The position numbers were made by a program, and so were the translations under genes. DNA of 64,000 nucleotides from Chitinophagaceae bacterium (GTDB taxonomy: Bacteria; Bacteroidota; Bacteroidia; Chitinophagales; Chitinophagaceae): NCBI GenBank assembly GCA_017307755.1, contig JAFKGQ010000003.1:806001-870000 (forward strand), given 5' to 3'. The notes below the pieces were generated by a model that saw only the letters and a program-made list of their open reading frames with translations, was not told where the DNA came from and ran no database searches. This document shows positions 1-8,578 of the stretch, in pieces; position 1 is the stretch's first letter, and every line of letters begins with the position of its first letter.

Positions 1-382
1 CGGCAACCTGAAGACCATCGAAACTCTTTCGGGCTCCCGTTCGGACATCGATACGGTGGGGAAGATCCTTTTTGTGGAAGACACCGGTGAATACCTCTAC
101 AGCATCGATCGTATGTTCTGGCACCTGGAGCGCACCGGCAAACTGGCCGGTCTGCAAGGCCTGGTAGTGGGAGGCTTTAAAATAAAACCCGATGACCCCG
201 GCGAAGAATTCGGCCGTACGCTTTTAGATATTGTGACCGACAGGATAAAGCCTTATAATTTCCCCGTCTGCTTTGATTTTCCCGTCGGTCATCAAAAGAA
301 TAATTTCGCTTTGAAATATGGGATGCCCCACCGGCTTACAGTTACTGCCGATAAGGTTACCCTGGAGGATATACGTTCATGA
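1..382 (+). CDS. LD-carboxypeptidase (peptidase family S66), C-terminal part, cut by the window edge
   Basis: The reading frame is open from base 2 and continues upstream out of the window, so only about the last 126 residues are present. They match the C-terminal half of the next gene almost segment for segment: GNL near the start, then ILFVEDTGEYLYSIDRM with the catalytic Glu, then FPVGHQKNN with the catalytic His. S66 enzymes are cytoplasmic serine peptidases that trim the terminal D-Ala from murein tetrapeptides during peptidoglycan recycling. The stop overlaps the next start by 4 bases (ATGA), so the two copies are translationally coupled. The nucleophile region lies outside the window, so activity cannot be judged. 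A GTG at 56 is not the true start. Confidence 0.85.
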   Translation, partial: GNLKTIETLSGSRSDIDTVGKILFVEDTGEYLYSIDRMFWHLERTGKLAGLQGLVVGGFKIKPDDPGEEFGRTLLDIVTDRIKPYNFPVCFDFPVGHQKNNFALKYGMPHRLTVTADKVTLEDIRS

Positions 383-1287
383 TAAGAATACCCCCTTATT
401 TACAACAAGGTGATGCCATCGCCCTCGTCTGCCCCGCGGGCTATATGCCGCCGGAAAAAGCACAGACCTGTATTGAGACACTGCGGGCGTGGGGCTATGA
501 AGTGCGGATAGGTAATACGATGAAAGGTGAATCGGAGAATTATTTTTCAGGTACGGATGAAGAAAGGTTGGCGGACCTGCAGCAGGCATTGGACGACCCG
601 TCCGTAAAAGCCATCCTCTGTGGACGCGGGGGGTATGGGCTCAGCCGTATCATTGACCTGATAGACTTTTCAACCTTTAAGCAGCATCCGAAATGGATCA
701 TCGGTTTTAGCGATGTCACAGTGCTGCACGCGCATATTTATTCCAACTATAAGATCGCTACCCTGCATGCGCCCATGGCAGGCGCTTTTAATGATGGAGG
801 TGCAGCAGGTGTGTTTGTGGGGTCGTTACGGGATGCGCTGGAAGGACGGAAAGCCCTGTATGTTTGCGGGGGGCACCCGTTGAACAGGCAAGGAGAGGCA
901 GTGGGCCCGCTGGTAGGCGGCAACCTTTCCTTACTTGCGCACCTGTCGGGCACATCTTCTGAGATAAAGACAAAAGGGAGGATACTTTTCCTGGAAGATG
1001 TGGGAGAATACCTGTACAATGTAGACCGGATGCTGTACCAGCTAAAACGCAATGGGCGGCTGGATAAGCTGGCGGGGTTGGTCATCGGCGGATTTTCAGA
1101 TATGAAAGACACCACGAGGCCTTTTGGCAAGAGCATTTATGAGATCGTCCATGACATCGCCCGAGAATATGACTATCCTGTTTGTTTTGGGTTTCCCGTC
1201 AGCCATGGAGAGGAGAACTATGCATTGAAACACGGAATGGAATATACGCTGGAAGTGGACGCACATAAGGTCACATTGGTGGAGTGA
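379..1287 (+). CDS. LD-carboxypeptidase (peptidase family S66)
   Basis: This is a complete 302-residue S66 serine peptidase, normal length for the family. The expected catalytic residues are visible: nucleophile Ser111 in GFSDVT, Glu206 in LEDVGEYLY and His276 in FPVSHGEEN. By family knowledge it releases the C-terminal D-Ala from L,D-linked muropeptides (LdcA-type recycling) or acts on similar D-amino-acid peptides such as microcin-like compounds. No signal peptide is seen, so it should be cytoplasmic. It starts inside the stop of an upstream paralogue (ATGA overlap), giving a tandem pair in one operon. The two copies are clearly diverged and may have different peptide preferences. Confidence 0.9.
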   Translation: MIRIPPYLQQGDAIALVCPAGYMPPEKAQTCIETLRAWGYEVRIGNTMKGESENYFSGTDEERLADLQQALDDPSVKAILCGRGGYGLSRIIDLIDFSTFKQHPKWIIGFSDVTVLHAHIYSNYKIATLHAPMAGAFNDGGAAGVFVGSLRDALEGRKALYVCGGHPLNRQGEAVGPLVGGNLSLLAHLSGTSSEIKTKGRILFLEDVGEYLYNVDRMLYQLKRNGRLDKLAGLVIGGFSDMKDTTRPFGKSIYEIVHDIAREYDYPVCFGFPVSHGEENYALKHGMEYTLEVDAHKVTLVE

Positions 1288-1317
1288 TCCGGGGAGGGAC
1301 AGACGGAATAGCCGGCG

Positions 1318-1914
1318 TCAGAGCAGTTGCGCCTCACCCAGCAGCTCGTCCACCAATCCATACTCTTTTGCTTCTACTGCATTCATAAACTTGTCACGCC
1401 GGAATAGCTCGTCTATTTTTTCGATCGGAAGACCGGAATGCTGGGATATTAGCCGGTAGACCTGCCGCTGCATCCTTTCCTGTTCACGGTAAGCGATACC
1501 CACATCTTCCGTATAACCTTTTGCTCCACTGCTGGTGGGATGCATGTGAATGGTAGCATGGGGCAGGGCGTATCGCTGTCCCTTTGCGCCGGCTGTAAGC
1601 AGGACGGTACCCATGCTCATGGTAGCGCCTACCGCCACGGTGGCGACGGGGGATTTTAGCATCCTCATGGTGTCATAGATGGCAAAACCCGCATACACGC
1701 TGCCTCCGGGGCTGTTGATGTAAAGCTTTATCGTATCCCGGTTCTCACTATCCAGGTACAGCAGCTGGGCCACTACGAGATTTGCTATCTGATCGTCAAT
1801 GCCCGTCCCTAAAAAGACGATGCGCTCTTTTAGCAGCAGGCTGTAAATGTCAAAGGCGCCCCGTGTCGAGCTGTCGATCACGGTCGGTATCAGGGATGTC
1901 ATATCAGATATCAT
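1318..1914 (-). CDS. Divergent ClpP-type serine protease subunit
   Basis: The 198 residues align along their whole length with ClpP, the barrel-shaped peptidase of Clp ATP-dependent proteases. The triad is present: Ser100 in ATMSMG, His125 in IHMHP and Asp174 in [14 protein letters not shown] matches the substrate-binding strand. The signature regions differ from housekeeping ClpP: GATMSMGT replaces GQAASMGA, and the His is followed by Pro instead of Gln-Pro. This suggests a specialised paralogue rather than the main clpP. There is no Clp ATPase beside it. It starts on the stop of a small gene that itself overlaps an ECF sigma factor, so the three are one translationally coupled operon. A role in sigma-factor control is inferred from this order only. 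Confidence 0.85.
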   Translation of the reverse strand: MISDMTSLIPTVIDSSTRGAFDIYSLLLKERIVFLGTGIDDQIANLVVAQLLYLDSENRDTIKLYINSPGGSVYAGFAIYDTMRMLKSPVATVAVGATMSMGTVLLTAGAKGQRYALPHATIHMHPTSSGAKGYTEDVGIAYREQERMQRQVYRLISQHSGLPIEKIDELFRRDKFMNAVEAKEYGLVDELLGEAQLL

Positions 1915-2171
1915 CGGGAAAAGATTGCGTGTATGGTGGTATGGAATGTCGTATCATTCATGAGCCGGGTATAAAGGGACGTCAATTCATCCTTTTTTTC
2001 TTTTCGGGAACACCAGCGGAGAAAGACATGCGTTTTTCGCTGTAGCCGTACCTTTTCCTTTAGCTCAGGCTGGAGGATCATCCGCGCCCGGAACACCAGC
2101 CTGTCCGTTGGGGGCATGCGGTGGAAGATATATCGATCTATCTCCTGTACTTCATGCAATGACTTCCTCAT
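1911..2171 (-). CDS. Small protein between sigma factor and ClpP, possible anti-sigma or adaptor protein
   Basis: An 86-residue basic, helical protein without a membrane segment or signal peptide. Its start overlaps the sigma-factor end by 20 bases and its stop overlaps the ClpP start by 4 bases; this overlap on both sides is the main argument that it is real. The N-terminal part ([20 protein letters not shown]) resembles the helical segment often seen at the start of short Bacteroidota anti-sigma proteins, of the form xxDxYLxGxLxxxExxxFExx. There is no zinc-binding HxxxCxxC motif. It could be a cytoplasmic anti-sigma factor or a ClpP substrate or adaptor; neither can be decided from sequence alone. 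Confidence 0.6.
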   Translation of the reverse strand: MRKSLHEVQEIDRYIFHRMPPTDRLVFRARMILQPELKEKVRLQRKTHVFLRWCSRKEKKDELTSLYTRLMNDTTFHTTIHAIFSR

Positions 2172-2670
2172 ATATCTCTGTTTGTTTTATTTTTTCCCTC
2201 AATTTCTCCAGGCACTTATACTTTTGTACAGTGGCCGAGTGAGCGGACCCGTAATGAAATTTTCCGGCGATGGCAGGCATGGACAACTTTTCATAGTAGA
2301 ACGCCTGTAACAACTGTAAACATGCGTTGCCGGCGACCTTTAGATATTTGTAGAGCAGGAGGGACTTTTTTTCAGGGTCGACGGCTTCCTCCGCCGGCAG
2401 GCTGTCCTCGACGAACCGGATGTCCGTCTGCCGTCTCTCGTGTTTGCATTGTTTGAACCAAAGTATCCGTGCGATGCCTGCCAGGTACTGGCGTGGAGAC
2501 ACATGCACAGGTAAACAGTTATCCCTTTTCTTTTCCAGATAGATGACCATGGCATCATGAAAAAGGTCCCTGGCGGCGTCAAGGTCTGCGCCCAGACTAT
2601 GCAGCAACCGCGCTATGTGTGGAAAGGCATCGCGATAAAGTTTTTCCAGATTTTGATCTTCGTGGTTCAT
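2152..2670 (-). CDS. ECF-type RNA polymerase sigma factor
   Basis: A 172-residue two-domain sigma factor. Residues about 10-85 fit region 2 (DAARDLFHDAMVIYLEKK, then an aromatic-rich helix ending in WFKQCKHERR for -10 recognition). Residues about 105-165 fit region 4, with a helix-turn-helix around LSMPAIAGKFHYGSAHSATV. Extracytoplasmic-function sigma factors redirect RNA polymerase to stress promoters and are usually held by a partner protein. Here the partner candidate is the overlapping 86-residue gene, followed by a ClpP paralogue. A perfect 12-base palindrome lies just upstream of the start codon and may take part in autoregulation. The target regulon cannot be seen. Confidence 0.8.
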   Translation of the reverse strand: MNHEDQNLEKLYRDAFPHIARLLHSLGADLDAARDLFHDAMVIYLEKKRDNCLPVHVSPRQYLAGIARILWFKQCKHERRQTDIRFVEDSLPAEEAVDPEKKSLLLYKYLKVAGNACLQLLQAFYYEKLSMPAIAGKFHYGSAHSATVQKYKCLEKLREKIKQTEIYEEVIA

Positions 2671-2672
2671 AT

Positions 2673-2684
2673 ATACTATAGTAT
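2673..2684. promoter_or_regulatory. 12-base palindrome at the sigma-factor start
   Basis: ATACTATAGTAT is a perfect palindrome ending 2 bases before the sigma-factor start codon, in the gap between the divergent sigma and OmpA genes. It could be an operator or part of the autoregulated promoter. It is AT-rich and short, so chance is possible. Confidence 0.3.
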
Positions 2685-2767
2685 CAAAAATGAAGCATAT
2701 ATCACCCGCCTATGAAAGATTTTTTATGGCGCGATGATTGTATTTATCATATCCACAATTTACTACT

Positions 2768-3607
2768 ATGAACAGAAACCTGCACCTGGGCCTAAGCATT
2801 GTCGCAAGTTTTTTATTACTAACAAGTTGTGTATCAAGTAAAAAATTTAAGGCATCCCAAAGCGCGCTGGAGTCCGCGAGGAATGACAGCGCCAGGCTGG
2901 CCGGCAAGGTAGCCGACCAGGAGGCTGCTATTGGGCAATTAAAGCAACAGATCGGGGACCTGAATAAAAAAGTGGAGGACTTGGCAAGTCAGACAGGGCG
3001 TTTGTCCAGCGACGTGGCAAACAAAAACTCCCAGCTGGGCAAGAGCCGGGAAGAACTGGCCGAGCAACAACGTAAGCTTGAGCAGCTGCAGGCCCTGATG
3101 GATCAACAAAAAAGGGCCACCCAGGAGATCCGTAAGAAAATGAGCGATGCGCTGGTGGGGTTCAAATCCAGCGAACTGACCGTCTCCGTCAAGAACGGGA
3201 AAGTATACGTCTCCTTACAGGAGAACCTGTTATTCCCGTCCGGCAGCGCCGTCGTCAACCCCAAAGGGAAGGAGGCGTTGGGCAAACTGGCCGAAGTGTT
3301 AAACAATAACCCGGACATCACGGTGAACATCGAAGGACATACGGATACGGTGCCCATCCGCACCCGATTTAGGGACAACTGGGACCTGAGTACGGCCCGG
3401 GCTAATGCCATCGTACGTATCCTTACCAAGGACTATAAAGTGGACCCTGTGAGAGTAGAGGCTTCCGGTCATAGTCAATATGATCCTGTATCTACCAACA
3501 GCACACCGGAAGGGAGGGCGTTGAACAGGAGGACGGAGATCATCCTTTCGCCCAGACTGGACGAACTGTACAGATTATTGGAGACGGGCTCTACTTCAGA
3601 CAACTAG
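2768..3607 (+). CDS. OmpA-family peptidoglycan-binding lipoprotein
   Basis: The ATG at 2768 is preferred over an earlier one at 2738, because it places a lipoprotein signal peptide at the N-terminus (LSIVASFLLLTSC, with the lipobox Cys followed by VSS). The 279-residue product then has a coiled-coil stretch rich in Lys, Glu and Gln (residues about 40-130) and a C-terminal OmpA domain containing NIEGHTDTVPI and the ending RALNRRTEIIL. OmpA domains bind the diaminopimelate of peptidoglycan and tie the outer membrane to the wall. The layout, lipoprotein plus coiled coil plus OmpA, is common in Bacteroidota. It is monocistronic and divergent from the sigma-factor operon. Confidence 0.85.
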   Translation: MNRNLHLGLSIVASFLLLTSCVSSKKFKASQSALESARNDSARLAGKVADQEAAIGQLKQQIGDLNKKVEDLASQTGRLSSDVANKNSQLGKSREELAEQQRKLEQLQALMDQQKRATQEIRKKMSDALVGFKSSELTVSVKNGKVYVSLQENLLFPSGSAVVNPKGKEALGKLAEVLNNNPDITVNIEGHTDTVPIRTRFRDNWDLSTARANAIVRILTKDYKVDPVRVEASGHSQYDPVSTNSTPEGRALNRRTEIILSPRLDELYRLLETGSTSDN

Positions 3608-3657
3608 ATCCGGCCATGGCTATGTATAAGGTCCCGGGCATAGTCCGGGATCTTTGA

Positions 3658-6045
3658 TCATTCCGATCTTAGGCTTTTCACCGGGTTGCCCATGGCTGTC
3701 CGCACCGTCCTTATGCCCACCGTCAACAGACCTGTCAGGAACGCGCCCACACCGGAAACCAGGAACATCCATGGGCTGATGTGGATACGATAAGTAAAGT
3801 TCTCCAGCCATCGGTGCATAAAGTACCAGGCCAGCGGCGAGGCGATAAGGAAAGCAATGCCCGTCAGCCAGCAAAACTCACCGAGGAACAGAAGGGAGAT
3901 CCGGGCGGCGGAGGCGCCCAGTACCTTTCGAATACCCACTTCTTTTACCCGTTGGGAAGTAGTAAACAGGATCAGGCCATACAAACCAAGACAGCTGATG
4001 GTGAGCGCTATTGCCGCAAAGAGAGTGAACAGGGCCGACAATCGCTGCTCCTGCTCGTAGTACCGGGCGATCGTCTCATCCAGGAACCGGTGTTCAAAGT
4101 AATCATTGGGGAAATAGGTGGAAAATATCTTTTCAAGGTGCGCTATGGTGGCAGGCATACCGGCTGTGCTTAGTTTAACGCCTGCCATCCTGTATCCGCC
4201 TTTGTCCGTAGTGATAGCCAGCGGATCGATGGGGTCCCGCAGCGAATGCTCATGAAAATCCCTGACCACGCCTACAATGGCGCCTTTCTCCTTGCCCATG
4301 TAGATCAGTTTGCCCAGCACCGCTGACGGGGTGTGGATGCCTTTCTTTTTGAGAAAGGTTTCATTGACGACAAATTCCCGTATCGTGTCCGAAGGCTGGT
4401 AGGATCTGCCTGCTATCAGTGGAATGCCATAGGTGGAAAAGTAGTCTGCATCGGCCACTTTTATGTTCAATTCGAAATTCTCGTCTTTTACCTGCTGGTC
4501 GAGACGGAAGGTAGCAAAGCTATTCCCTTTGCCGGCGGGTGGTGCGGAGCTAAGGCTGACCTTTTCTACTCCGGAAGCCTGCAATACCTGATGACGGAAA
4601 CTTTCCCATTTTGTCCTGCTGATGCTATCGACGGGAAGGTTCACCGTCACGATGGCGTGCTGGTCAAAGCCCATGGGCGCGTTACGGAAGAAATTCACCT
4701 GGGTAATGGCTATGATCACGCCTGTGATCAACGCTTGTGCGATGACCATCTGGCCCGTCACCAGCACCCGTCTCAGGGAGAGGCCTCCGGTCTTGTCCAT
4801 GGTCATCTTATTCTTCAGCGCATCCAACGGATGCTTTCCCGAGGCCAGCAAGGCGGGATAAAAGCCTGACAGCAGCGTGACGAGCACGACAATAGCGGAC
4901 GCCCATAAAAGGGTTTCTCCGGATTGCAGGGGCCTCAGCGATACAGTGCTGTTCAGAAAGCCGGAGGAATGAGGAGATACGAGGGTGAGGATCCCGATAG
5001 CCAGCGCCATGGACGTCACCACCAGCAGTGCCGTTTCACCCAGGAACTGGATGATCAGCTGACCTCTCCGGCTACCCAATACTTTCCGGATGCCTACTTC
5101 CCTCCGCCTGTGGATAGCCTGGGCGGTGGAAAGATTGATAAAATTTATACAGCCCAGCACGAGCAGGAAACCCGCGATCATGGACAAGGTCCAAAGCGTA
5201 TCCTTTCGGATGGTCTTGCCCGTGAAATTCCCATACCGCTCGTTAAAGTGAACATCGGCGAGGGGCTGTAAGGAATAAAAGTCGGTCTTATTGGTAACAT
5301 ATTTCCTGTGGAAAGCAGGCAACCGGCTGTTCACCTGTTCGATGGACAGATCGGGCGGTAACAGGACAAAACATTGATGTCTGCTGGTGACGGAACCCCA
5401 GCCGTGGCCTTTTACGCTTTGAGCCATCGTTGCGAATGAGATGGCGGCTTTCAGGGGGAGATCGGTATTGGCCGGCGGGTTTTCAAAAATGCCTTCTACG
5501 GTGAGCAGCTCCCTATTATCATTTAGCAATGTCCTGCCAACAGCATTTTTCCAATCTCCAAAATATTTTTCGGCCAGTTCCCTGGAGAGCGCGATAGTGT
5601 TGGGACGATCGAGCAGGGTGGCATCCCCGTGCAGCCATTTGAAATCGAATATTCCAAACAAAGAGGGTTCCGTATAGAAAATACCTTGCTCTTCATTAAA
5701 CCGCCGTGTTTCCTGTCCATCCCTGTCGATGGTGATCAGATTGTTGTAAACTGCGTTGACGACGGCGACCCTGGCCCGTGGAAAATCATGTCTGAACGCT
5801 TCCGGCAGCGGATAGGGGACGCCGTCCTGGTATTCAGTCCCTTCGGGGTAACGGAAGTCCGACACGATGCGATAGGTCCTGGCGTGTCCTGTATGATAGC
5901 TGTCATAGCTCCATTCATAACGGACCACCATAAAAAGGGCAAGGCTACAGCCAAGACCCAGCGTCAACCCGACAATGTTGATAAAGGAGAAGACCTTGTT
6001 CTTCCGGAAGTTGCGGAAGGCCGTCAGCAGATAATTCCTGAACAT
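3658..6045 (-). CDS. FtsX/MacB-type ABC transporter permease (orphan, double FtsX domain)
   Basis: A 795-residue membrane protein from the ATG at 6045 (MFRNYLLTAFRNF). The frame is open for another 55 codons upstream, but that extension is low-complexity and unlike the family. The order is one transmembrane helix, a periplasmic MacB-like core domain, three helices with the FtsX signature (REVGIRKVLGSRRGQLIIQFL), a second periplasmic domain, then three more helices with a repeated signature (VKEVGIRKVLGASAARISLLF). The end NPVKSLRSE is typical of this Bacteroidota family. Such permeases normally pair with a MacB-like ATPase that couples ATP hydrolysis to mechanical work or export of peptides or lipoproteins. 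No ATPase gene is adjacent. Confidence 0.88.
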   Translation of the reverse strand: MFRNYLLTAFRNFRKNKVFSFINIVGLTLGLGCSLALFMVVRYEWSYDSYHTGHARTYRIVSDFRYPEGTEYQDGVPYPLPEAFRHDFPRARVAVVNAVYNNLITIDRDGQETRRFNEEQGIFYTEPSLFGIFDFKWLHGDATLLDRPNTIALSRELAEKYFGDWKNAVGRTLLNDNRELLTVEGIFENPPANTDLPLKAAISFATMAQSVKGHGWGSVTSRHQCFVLLPPDLSIEQVNSRLPAFHRKYVTNKTDFYSLQPLADVHFNERYGNFTGKTIRKDTLWTLSMIAGFLLVLGCINFINLSTAQAIHRRREVGIRKVLGSRRGQLIIQFLGETALLVVTSMALAIGILTLVSPHSSGFLNSTVSLRPLQSGETLLWASAIVVLVTLLSGFYPALLASGKHPLDALKNKMTMDKTGGLSLRRVLVTGQMVIAQALITGVIIAITQVNFFRNAPMGFDQHAIVTVNLPVDSISRTKWESFRHQVLQASGVEKVSLSSAPPAGKGNSFATFRLDQQVKDENFELNIKVADADYFSTYGIPLIAGRSYQPSDTIREFVVNETFLKKKGIHTPSAVLGKLIYMGKEKGAIVGVVRDFHEHSLRDPIDPLAITTDKGGYRMAGVKLSTAGMPATIAHLEKIFSTYFPNDYFEHRFLDETIARYYEQEQRLSALFTLFAAIALTISCLGLYGLILFTTSQRVKEVGIRKVLGASAARISLLFLGEFCWLTGIAFLIASPLAWYFMHRWLENFTYRIHISPWMFLVSGVGAFLTGLLTVGIRTVRTAMGNPVKSLRSE

Positions 6046-6273
6046 AATAAAGGTTTTGGCGAAAAGAAATGTATCCTTTCCAAAACCACAAGGGGGATGC
6101 CAATTACATAAGGCATTAGCAGCCAGCAGAAACGGGTTGCTTTTGTACGTCCGGTTGTACGTGTGTGATACAGGTATTGTCCGGTGGGGACAGTCCGGAA
6201 TGGGTTGCATATACGGATGTCATTGTGTATTTTTGAGGCTGTAGAAATTTTTTACTCCTATCAACCTACGATC

Positions 6274-7110
6274 ATGCCCATCAAAAACAGCTTACTGCGC
6301 ACGCTTGCGCCTTGTCTTTCTATTGCAGTTATATTTTCCTCCTGTAGCCACAGTGGTTCTTCCGACGGCAACCCCGTGAACAATTCTTATCTGGCTTCAG
6401 CCCGTACGATCGGCCCTGACGGCATACTGATCGACTCGTTCGCTTATGACGCTCAGCACCGGGTAGCGACCTTCCGTCAGATTGCAACAAATGGTACCGA
6501 CTCCGGCACCATGACCAGCGTATTTAACTTTTCCGGGAATACTCCCCTGCCTGACAGTTATGTGTATACTCAGAATGACGGCACGCCCGAAACGCACGTG
6601 CTGACATTCGACGGACAGGGAAGGATCATCAAGGACACCAGCGCGGGTGTGAGCAAATTTGTAACTTATTATACCTATGCGGGGGATAATATCATCTGCC
6701 GTATCTTTTTTGCCGGCGATCTGAGCAGCGACGCCTTTGTTGATACACTGATCGTAAAGGGTGGAAATATGACGGGCGCCAAGGTGTGGGGTTGGGACCA
6801 TGGCGTCGGACAATGGGAAGACCAGGAACAGACAACATTTGGACATGCCACTGCCGCGAACCCGGGCTACAAGGCAGAGATCGCGGGTGCAGTGGGACCA
6901 TTGCTGCATGTACTTTCCGTCTATAATTTTGGCGGACATGCAGATTATATCTCAAAAAACATAATAAATAAGATCACCGGGGTCGTGGATGGCTTGCCGG
7001 CCGGCGGCATCACCTACACGGTGCATGCGGATGCCTCGGGCAGGGTGAGCGAGCTTACCCCCAACGGGGTCGGGGCGGCAGGCTACAAAACTGTGTATAC
7101 CTATTATTAA
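6274..7110 (+). CDS. Predicted outer-surface lipoprotein of unknown function
   Basis: The ATG at 6274 gives a 278-residue protein with a clear lipoprotein signal (LSIAVIFSSC). I do not recognise a named family. The mature part has short repeats of the pattern (F/Y)D-x-x-x-R (FAYDAQHRVATF, LTFDGQGRIIKD, DASGRVSEL), similar to YD-type repeats of Bacteroidota surface proteins, which suggests a small beta-structure. It stands alone, divergent from the FtsX permease and convergent with a serine hydrolase; the two stop codons overlap around a TTAA. An upstream in-frame ATG at 6184 would bury the signal peptide and is rejected. Confidence 0.7.
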   Translation: MPIKNSLLRTLAPCLSIAVIFSSCSHSGSSDGNPVNNSYLASARTIGPDGILIDSFAYDAQHRVATFRQIATNGTDSGTMTSVFNFSGNTPLPDSYVYTQNDGTPETHVLTFDGQGRIIKDTSAGVSKFVTYYTYAGDNIICRIFFAGDLSSDAFVDTLIVKGGNMTGAKVWGWDHGVGQWEDQEQTTFGHATAANPGYKAEIAGAVGPLLHVLSVYNFGGHADYISKNIINKITGVVDGLPAGGITYTVHADASGRVSELTPNGVGAAGYKTVYTYY

Positions 7111-8534
7111 TTTGTCTTTTTATAAGTCCTTCCGTGATTGATGAGGATACCGCTGACACGGTCATTCTCGCGGAGGAATTGAAGGTCGCTCCTGTCATCG
7201 TACAGAAAGAAATCGTCCTTTGAAGTAAAGTGGAGCTGCCATTGGTCAAAGCCCACGTCAACAAATACTTTACCGTCTTTTTGAAACAGGTGTACCGTGT
7301 CCTTGTCGAACACATATGCGCCTGTGTATTGTTCTAAAGGCGACGGGACGTCAATTTCCGTCCTGACCAGGGGTTTATAAAACCCTTCCCATTTATATAT
7401 CGTGGCCACGCTGTTGATGATCTCATCCATGATGGCGCCGTTGTCTGAATTGACCATTACTACCACGCCTCTTCCGCCGTGAAGGCTCCCATAGTACTGG
7501 GACCGGAACCCTTCGTTGGCCCCGCCATGAGAAAAATATCTATCATTTCCCTTTTGCTGGATGAATACTCCCAGGGCGGCATTGCTGTCGATGTAGGGTG
7601 TGAGCCTGATCTTTGTTATGGCGGGGGAGAGGACGCCTCCTGTTTTCCCCTCCAGGGCTTGTTGGGTAGCGATGATATAATGCGCCAGGTCGGTGGGATT
7701 GGTCCATAGGCCCGCGGCAGCCTGTTCGGGATAGATATGGTATTTGCCATGGATGGGGGCGCCGTTACCACGATATCCGGTGGCCAGCAAGGCGCTTTTG
7801 GTTTTTGACGGAGGTTGGGTGTACGAACTGTTCTTTAGTCCCATGGGCAGTAGGATGCTGTCGTACATGTATCGGTCATAGGGTTGGCCGACGATGTTTG
7901 TGATGACTAACTGGGACAGGGTAATACCCCCTCCTGAGTATACCGAGCGGAGACCGGGTTCGGACATCGCATGTACCCGGGGGCTATTGGCGGGCCGCTG
8001 CCCGTCCAGTATCTGTTCGATAGAAGGAATGCTATCCTTTATATCATAGCCTGGAAAACCATGTACGGTAAGTCCGGCCGTATGGCTCAGGAGCTCGGCC
8101 ATCGTGATCTTTTTGCCTTTTGACAGACTGTCGTAAGTAAATTTCCAACCCTTGAGATATTGATTGACGTCGGTGTTCAGATCCAACTTTCCGTCCTGTA
8201 CAAGTCTTAACGCACCTACCCCGTTGAGGGATTTGCTGATAGATGCGGCCTGGAAAAGAGTGGCTGTGGTAACAGGCCGGCCTTCACTGCTGTCCGCCCA
8301 GCCATACCCCCTGGCCCATTCGATCTTATAGTTATTGATCACGGCAATGCTAACCCCTTTAAGACGATAGTGGGCCATACGTTCGGCGAGTGTCCAATCC
8401 TGGTCGTGCTGGGTACGCACCCATCCGGAGAGATGGGTTTCTACTTCGTGGATCTTTTGCTGTACTTCTTTTGACTGGGCAAAGACGGCTGAGGCCGACA
8501 ATAAGAAGAGGAGGGGGAGAAGGTTTATTTTCAT
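7107..8534 (-). CDS. Exported serine hydrolase of the beta-lactamase / penicillin-binding (family S12) fold
   Basis: A 475-residue protein with a signal peptide (cleavage near VFAQS, residue 20). Class C beta-lactamase-like motifs are in order: SxxK at Ser98-Lys101 (ASISK), Tyr199 in VYSGG, and HGG at 336-338 (FSHGGANEG) in place of KTG. An HTAG motif at 151-154 is usual for this group. A C-terminal beta-domain of about 90 residues follows. Members act in the periplasm on peptides or esters, and most are not true lactamases. It is a single gene between convergent and co-directional neighbours. The substrate cannot be told from sequence. Confidence 0.85.
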   Translation of the reverse strand: MKINLLPLLFLLSASAVFAQSKEVQQKIHEVETHLSGWVRTQHDQDWTLAERMAHYRLKGVSIAVINNYKIEWARGYGWADSSEGRPVTTATLFQAASISKSLNGVGALRLVQDGKLDLNTDVNQYLKGWKFTYDSLSKGKKITMAELLSHTAGLTVHGFPGYDIKDSIPSIEQILDGQRPANSPRVHAMSEPGLRSVYSGGGITLSQLVITNIVGQPYDRYMYDSILLPMGLKNSSYTQPPSKTKSALLATGYRGNGAPIHGKYHIYPEQAAAGLWTNPTDLAHYIIATQQALEGKTGGVLSPAITKIRLTPYIDSNAALGVFIQQKGNDRYFSHGGANEGFRSQYYGSLHGGRGVVVMVNSDNGAIMDEIINSVATIYKWEGFYKPLVRTEIDVPSPLEQYTGAYVFDKDTVHLFQKDGKVFVDVGFDQWQLHFTSKDDFFLYDDRSDLQFLRENDRVSGILINHGRTYKKTN

Positions 8535-8578
8535 ACTACAATATCGTGTTTTTATAAGATCTTTTATAAGGGACCTGA

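Noticed and set aside
7107..8534. True beta-lactamase resistance gene
   Set aside because: The fold and SxxK fit, but HGG replaces KTG and a C-terminal domain is present, which is more typical of general S12 hydrolases.
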